From contig NC_054743.1 in the NCBI RefSeq assembly GCF_018143015.1, forward strand, positions 39,822,922-39,886,921: DNA of 64,000 nucleotides. Reading direction: 5' to 3'. The stretch comes from Lytechinus variegatus. Its lineage: Eukaryota; Echinodermata; Echinoidea; Temnopleuroida; Toxopneustidae. Shown in pieces: positions 58,122 through 64,000 of the stretch (within the stretch, counting starts at the first letter, position 1; each line of letters opens with the position of its first letter). The position numbers and the translations under genes were made by a program. The notes under the pieces were generated by a model. That model did no database searches and was not told the origin of the DNA. It was given only the letters and a program-made list of their open reading frames with translations.

Positions 58122-61100
58122 CTCAAAGCCGGTGTCTGGAAAACGAAGACCGAAGACCGAAGACCGGGGACACGTATCACACTCGTGTGAAAGCGTTTGT
58201 AGTTCACGCACGAAGTGTGTACAAAGCAGTGCAAAGTGTGTACAAAACACGTGCGCGGGTTAGAATGGACTTTGGACCTTGCCCCCTACACATGTTCTCC
58301 CATTGACATAACGCGTGTCCCCGGTCTTCGATCTTCGTTTTCCAGACCTGTTGTTGGGTGTCTGGAAAACGAAGACAGAAGACCGGGGATCGCATCCGTC
58401 TAGCTAAAATAAACCATTATTATATTCAGATCAAATTCAGGAATATTCTGATATTGGATATGTGATCAGTTATGATTGGTTGATAAGTTAATGATTAATT
58501 GTATGGATATCGTGATGTGAATGATAATTGATTGAGCAATATATATCGCGCTCAGCTGGCATTAAAATTTTATATACCATTGACATAACGCATGTCCCCA
58601 GTCTTCGATCTTCGTTTTCCAGACCTGTTGTTGGGTGTCTGGAAAACGAAGACAGAAGACCGGGGCCATCGCATCCGTCTAGCTAAAATAAACCATTATT
58701 ATATTCAGATCAAATTCAGGAATATTCTGATATTGGATATGTAATGAATTATGATTGGTTAATGATTAATTGTATGGATATCGTTATGTGAATGATAATT
58801 GATTGAGCAATATATCGCGCTCAGCTAAGCTGGCATTAAAATTTTATACCATTGACATAACGCATGTCCCCGGTCTTCGATCTTCGTTTTCCAGACCTGT
58901 TGTTGGGTGTCTGGAAAACGAAGACAGAAGACCGGGGCCATCGCATCCGTCTAGCTAAAATAAACCATTATTATATTCAGATCAAATTCAGGAATATTCT
59001 GATATTGGATATGTAATGAATTATGATTGGTTAATGATTAATTGTATGGATATCGTTATGTGAATGATAATTGATTGAGCAATATATCGCGCTCAGCTCA
59101 GCTGGCATTAAAATTTTATACCATTGACATAACGCATGTCCCCGGTCTTCGATCTTCGTTTTCCAGACCTGTTGTTGGGTGTCTGGAAAACGAAGACAGA
59201 AGACCGGGGATCGCATCCGTCTAGCTAAAATAAACCATTATTATATTCAGATCAAATTCAGGAATATTCTGATATTGGATATGTAATGAATTATGATTGG
59301 TTAATGATTAATTGTATGGATATCGTAATGTGAATGATAATTGATTGAGCAATATATCGCGCTCAGCTCAGCTGGCATTAAAATTTTATACCATTGACAT
59401 AACGCATGTCCCCGGTCTTCGATCTTCGTTTTCCAGACCTGTTGTTGGGTGTCTGGAAAACGAAGACAGAAGACCGGGGATCGCATCCGTCTAGCTAAAA
59501 TAAACCATTATTATATTCAGATCAAATTCAGGAATATTCTGATATTGGATATGTGATCAGTTATGATTGGTTGATAAGTTAATGATTAATATTGTATGGA
59601 TATCGTGATGTGAATGCTAATTGATTGAGCAATATATCGCGCTCAGCTCAGCTGGCATTAAAATTTTACTACCATTGACATAACACATGTCCCCGGTCTT
59701 CGATCTTCGTTTTCCAAACCTGTTGTTGGGTGTCTGGAAAACGAAGACAGAAGACCGGGGATCGCATCCGTCTAGCTAAAATAAACCATTATTATATTCA
59801 GATCAAATTCAGGAATATTCTGATATTGGATATGTGATCAGTTATGATTGGTTGATAAGTTAATGATTAATTGTATGGATATCGTGATGTGAATGATAAT
59901 TGATTGAGCAATATATATATCGCGCTCAGCTGGCGTTAAAATTTTATATACCATTGACATAACGCATGTCCCCGTCTTCGATCTTCGTTTTCCAGACCTG
60001 TTGTTGGGTGTCTGGAAAACGAAGACAGAAGACCGGGGCCATCGCATCCGTCTAGCTAAAATAAACCATTATTATATTCAGATCAAATTCAGGAATATTC
60101 TGATATTGGATATGTAATGAATTATGATTGGTTAATGATTAATTGTATGGATATCGTAATGTGAATGATAATTGATTGAGCAATATATCGCGCTCAGCTC
60201 AGCTGGCATGAAAATTTTATACCATTGACATAACGCATGTCCCCGGTCTTCGATCTTCGTTTTCCAGACCTGTTGTTGGGTGTCTGGAAAACGAAGACAG
60301 AAGACCAGGGCCATCGCATCCGTCTAGCTAAAATAAACCATTATTATATTCAGATCAAATTCAGGAATATTCTGATATTGGATATGTAATCAGTTATAAT
60401 TGGCTGATAAGTTAATGATTAATTGTATGGATCGTGATGCATGATAATTGATTGAGCAATTATATCGCGCTCAGCTCAGCTGGCCTTAAAATTTTACTAC
60501 CATTGACATAACGCATGTCCCCGGTCTTCGATCTTCGTTTTCCAGACCTGTTGTTGGGTGTCTGGAAAACGAAGACAGAAGACCGGGGCCATCGCATCCG
60601 TCTAGCTAAAATAAACCATTATTATATTCAGATCAAATTCAGGAATATTCTGATATTGGATATGTAATGAATTATGATTGGTTAATGATTAATTGTATGG
60701 ATATCGTAATGTGAATGATAATTGATTGAGCAATATATCGCGCTCAGCTCAGCTGGCATTAAAATTTTATACCATTGACATAACGCATGTCCCCGGTCTT
60801 CGATCTTCGTTTTCCAGACCTGTTGTTGGGTGTCTGGAAAACGAAGACAGAAGACCGGGGCCATCGCATCCGTCTAGCTAAAATAAACCATTATTATATT
60901 CAGATCAAATTCAGGAATATTCTGATATTGGATATGTAATGAATTATGATTGGTTAATGATTAATTGTATGGATATCGTAATGTGAATGATAATTGATTG
61001 AGCAATATATCGCGCTCAGCTCAGCTGGCATTAAAATTTTATACCATTGACATAACGCATGTCCCCGGTCTTCGATCTTCGTTTTCCAGACCTGTTGTTG

Positions 61101-61957
61101 GGTGTCTGGAAAACGAAGACAGAAGACCGGGGCCATCGCATCCGTCTAGCTAAAATAAACCATTATTATATTCAGATCAAATTCAGGAATATTCTGATAT
61201 TGGATATGTAATGAATTATGATTGGTTAATGATTAATTGTATGGATATCGTAATGTGAATGATAATTGATTGAGCAATATATCGCGCTCAGCTCAGCTGG
61301 CTTTAAAATTTTATACCATTGACATAACGCATGTCCCCGGTCTTCGATCTTCGTTTTCCAGACCTGTTGTTGGGTGTCTGGAAAACGAAGACAGAAGACC
61401 AGGGCCATCGCATCCGTTTAGCTAAAATAAACCATTATTATATTCAGATCAAATTCAGGAATATTCTGATATTGGATATGTGATCAGTTATAATTGGCTG
61501 ATAAGTTAATGATTAATTGTATGGATCGTGATGCATGATAATTGATTGAGCAATTATATCGCGCTCAGCTCAGCTGGCCTTAAAATTTTACTACCATTGA
61601 CATAACGCATGTCCCCGGTCTTCGATCTTCGTTTTCCAGACCTGTTGTTGGGTGTCTGGAAAACGAAGACAGAAGACCGGGGATCGCATCGATCCGTCTT
61701 GCTAAAATAAACCATTATTTTATTTAGATCAAATTCAGGAATATTCTGATATTGGATATGTAATCAGTTATAATTGGCTGATAAGTTAATGATTAATTGT
61801 ATGGATCGTGATGCATGATAATTGATTGAGCAATTATATCGCGCTCAGCTCAGCTGGCCTTAAAATTTTACTACCATTGACATAACGCATGTCCCCGGTC
61901 TTCGATCTTCGTTTTCCAGACGTGTTGTTGGGTGTCTGGAAAACGAAGACCAGGGAT
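58122..61957. repeat. Satellite array, 14 units of about 272 bp with hairpins
   Basis: The marker CCATTGACATAAC starts units at 58300, 58577, 58849, 59121, 59391, 59672, 59951, 60222, 60500, 60772, 61044, 61316, 61594 and 61874 (periods 270-281). Each unit holds a hairpin with about 29-bp arms (CCCCGGTCTTCGATCTTCGT and onward, complement ending GAAGACCGGGG) and a loop of about 12 bases, then an AT-rich spacer. The flank at 58122-58160 is a rearranged half hairpin. Several units differ by only a few bases, so homogenisation is recent. The roughly 60-codon open frames on minus across the hairpins look incidental. Confidence 0.93.
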
Positions 61958-62152
61958 TTTGTCTAGGTAATTACCACTTATAGCGTGCTACGGACACGTT
62001 TTCGTGCAATTGTACTTCGTTTTCTTCTAGTCGACTTATAAAAAGTTATATGTCGCCATGACGAGATATGATATCTTATAAAAGGTCATATAGCCTATGT
62101 GGACATGGCATGATTAAGTTTCTCGCCAAGTCGATGGCACTTAAACGTGTAA

Positions 62153-62732
62153 AAGGGATGGTCCGGGCTGAAAATATTTATATTTTAATACATACAGTAG
62201 AATTCACTGAGCAATGTGCCGAAAATTTTATCAAAATCGGATAGCAAGTAATATTAAGTCATTGAAATTTAAAGTTTAGCAATATATTGTGAAAACAGTC
62301 GTCTTGAATATTCATTAGGCGGGCTGATATTGTCACATCTCCACTTTCCGTTTTCCTATGTTATTAAATATGACCATAATTTTTACATTATTTCATACTT
62401 GTGCAAATAATATGTCTCCCTTATAATGAAATAAGTTGCAGCAATGAATATTTGATGCACTAAATCAGTTGCCAATCCAATTTTTCTAGTTCTTGGATGA
62501 AAAAATTGAATAAACCTAATTTCACATACTAAAATACAAAAGAACAAGTGGAGATGTGACATCATCAGCCAACCTAATGAATATTAATGACGACTGTTTC
62601 CACAAAATATTGCTAAATTTTAAAATTCAATAACTTTGTTTATATCCGATTTTGATGAAATTTTCGGTATTGTACTCAGTGAATTCTACTCTATTCATTA
62701 AGCTAAACACACTTTCAGCCCGGACCATCCCA
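62153..62732. mobile_element. Foldback MITE, 580 bp, TTAA type
   Basis: AAGGGATGGTCCGGGCTGAA at the left is inverted at the right (TTTCAGCCCGGACCATCCC) before TTAA (62733-62736); the left flank reads GTAA. The arms pair through GAATATTCATTAGGCGGGCT and TGTCACATCTCCACTT. Closest relative is 1091-1680. Confidence 0.85.
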
Positions 62733-62963
62733 TTAAAAACTCCGTATAAAATAAACCTAATTGTAATAGAAAGCAATGTCATCGACCTAAGACAGGTGGC
62801 AAGCGCGCCCTTGGAGAATGTTTTCCATACGGTCGGCGAACATGAAACACTAGTGTGTCGCTTGCTTACTACTTTGCGGTTAAACCCGAGACGTTCCCAC
62901 GCGTACATTTCGAGACAGCAACATTCAGTACGCGTTTGGAAGAAAATTACCCTGTTTACACGT

Positions 62964-62998
62964 GCATCGGCTTTTGGTTCAGAACCAAAAGCCGATGC
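62964..62998. repeat. Perfect 17-bp hairpin
   Basis: GCATCGGCTTTTGGTTC, one base, then its exact complement. AATCGGCTTTTGGT recurs directly at 63001 and AATCGGCTTA at 63031. Confidence 0.9.
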
Positions 62999-63099
62999 AG
63001 AATCGGCTTTTGGTCTATCTTGCACCGCAGAATCGGCTTACCCTCTCTGGGAATCGACGGGCAGACGACATTTGGATCTCTTAGTCTCGCCTTCACCTC

Positions 63100-64000
63100 T
63101 TGTGGGCGAGACAAACAATGAGAGAGAGAAAGAGAATAAAGAAACAAGAGGAGAAAGGAAAAGGACGTAGAGTGAACAAATCTAATCATCCTGAAATAGG
63201 GCCTATTATTAAACAAGTGAGAAAGGGGTTAGAAATAAAGAGATGGCAAAGTGAAATGGAAATTTTAGGCGGGAAAGGGATGGAAAAGAGGTCAAAATAA
63301 ACGGGATGTGAAAATGCTAACATGAAATCTGAATAGAAAACAGAAAAACAAGGGGGAAAAGAAAGAAATTAAGAACACAACAGCTAGTGGCTGTGTCAGG
63401 GCGGGGGGCTCCCCCCCCCCTGAGATTTGCTGTGAAAAAAAATTGGCAGAGCAAAAAAAAGAGAGAAAGAAGAAAAGATAAAAGGAAAAGAAGAAGAAAA
63501 GATAAGTGGAAAATAAGAGGAGGAAGACGAGTGAATGAAATAATGTGAGGGGAAGACTTCCCAAAAAAAATCTTCCATGTTACTATAAAAAAAATCTTTG
63601 CTTTTGCTTCGCGCCAGAATTGCCTTTTCGATGAGATTCGTATCTTGCTCAATACATGTAGGCTGATATGGAGCAAGTTTTGAATTTATTATACAAAACA
63701 TAATTAGCTCGGACATCGAGCTTTCAATATTTTTTTCATTCACAAATTTAAGTGCTCTGTAAAATGTCCGTTTTATTGTCTACATATCAGCATTTTTTCT
63801 AAAGCTCACGCTGCGTGGTCACATTGTTTGATTTGCCAAGTTCCTATTGTCTATAATGTTTCATTAAAGAATGTATTCAGAAAGCCCAGATTCTAGGTCT
63901 AAATCTAAAACATGCGCGATAGCCTGCATGTTCTTTATTTAAAATCTATTTGAATTATCCAGTTTCACATCATAATATCAATAATTGTCTGCTCGCGCCT
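63100..64000. other. No gene seen; purine tracts
   Basis: Purine-rich stretches (63120-63165, 63340-63370, 63450-63530) with a G-run/C-run pair at 63402-63420, resembling heads of the hAT-like family. GCTCGCGCCT at the very end may begin another palindrome stretch. Confidence 0.4.

Noticed and set aside
59031..61408. Repeated roughly 60-codon minus-strand frames (MALVFCLRFPDT-type) as a gene family
   Set aside because: They lie exactly on the hairpin of each satellite unit and their ends depend on spacer changes; no domain or splice context.
63292..63743. Overlapping minus-strand frames of 90-119 codons near the right edge
   Set aside because: They are low-complexity translations (runs of F, L and S) of purine tracts on the other strand.

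Overview
The window looks like nuclear DNA of a marine invertebrate, most likely an echinoderm such as a sea urchin. It is AT-rich, its coding sequence is split into short exons with GT-AG introns, and it is crowded with Harbinger, hAT-like, Tc1/mariner-like, TTAA-target foldback, CR1/Jockey-like LINE, Penelope-like and tRNA-SINE sequence. The organism call is an inference; the eukaryotic nature is seen directly. There is no operon, CRISPR array or prokaryotic feature.

The genes form a cluster of three SLC22 (organic cation/anion/zwitterion transporter, major facilitator superfamily) paralogues. Gene A (minus strand) shows only exons 1 and 2 (8928-9080 and 6648-6923); the rest should lie left of base 1 if the gene is intact. 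Gene B (minus strand) is complete: eleven exons from 43229 down to 25883 join with compatible splice phases into 1710 coding bases, 569 residues and a stop. Gene C (plus strand) shows exons 1 and 2 (49452-49601 and 52699-52962); later exons are not visible before base 64000. A and B are close paralogues in tandem; C is more diverged and head-to-head with B. The products should be plasma-membrane transporters with a large glycosylated loop after the first membrane segment.

Layout: 1-9100 holds gene A in a nest of foldback elements. 9100-25500 is gene-free and holds a hairpin MITE, a 42-bp tandem repeat, a SINE, two degraded LINEs and two stretches carrying the GCGCGAAGCGCGAGC palindrome. 25883-43229 is gene B; its introns hold a SINE, a 1440-bp hAT-like element with a perfect 8-bp target duplication, a frameshifted Harbinger element, Penelope-like debris, two Tc1/mariner-like foldbacks and an inverted SINE pair. 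43230-49451 is gene-free apart from another palindrome stretch and a small hAT-like MITE. 49452-64000 holds the start of gene C, a second foldback with a perfect 194-bp duplication, and a 3.7-kb satellite of about 272-bp units, each carrying a long hairpin.

The most notable items are the full exon reconstruction of gene B, the hAT-like element with a three-unit higher-order repeat of palindromes, and the hairpin satellite at 58300-61957. No unknown enzymatic or defence system could be supported.
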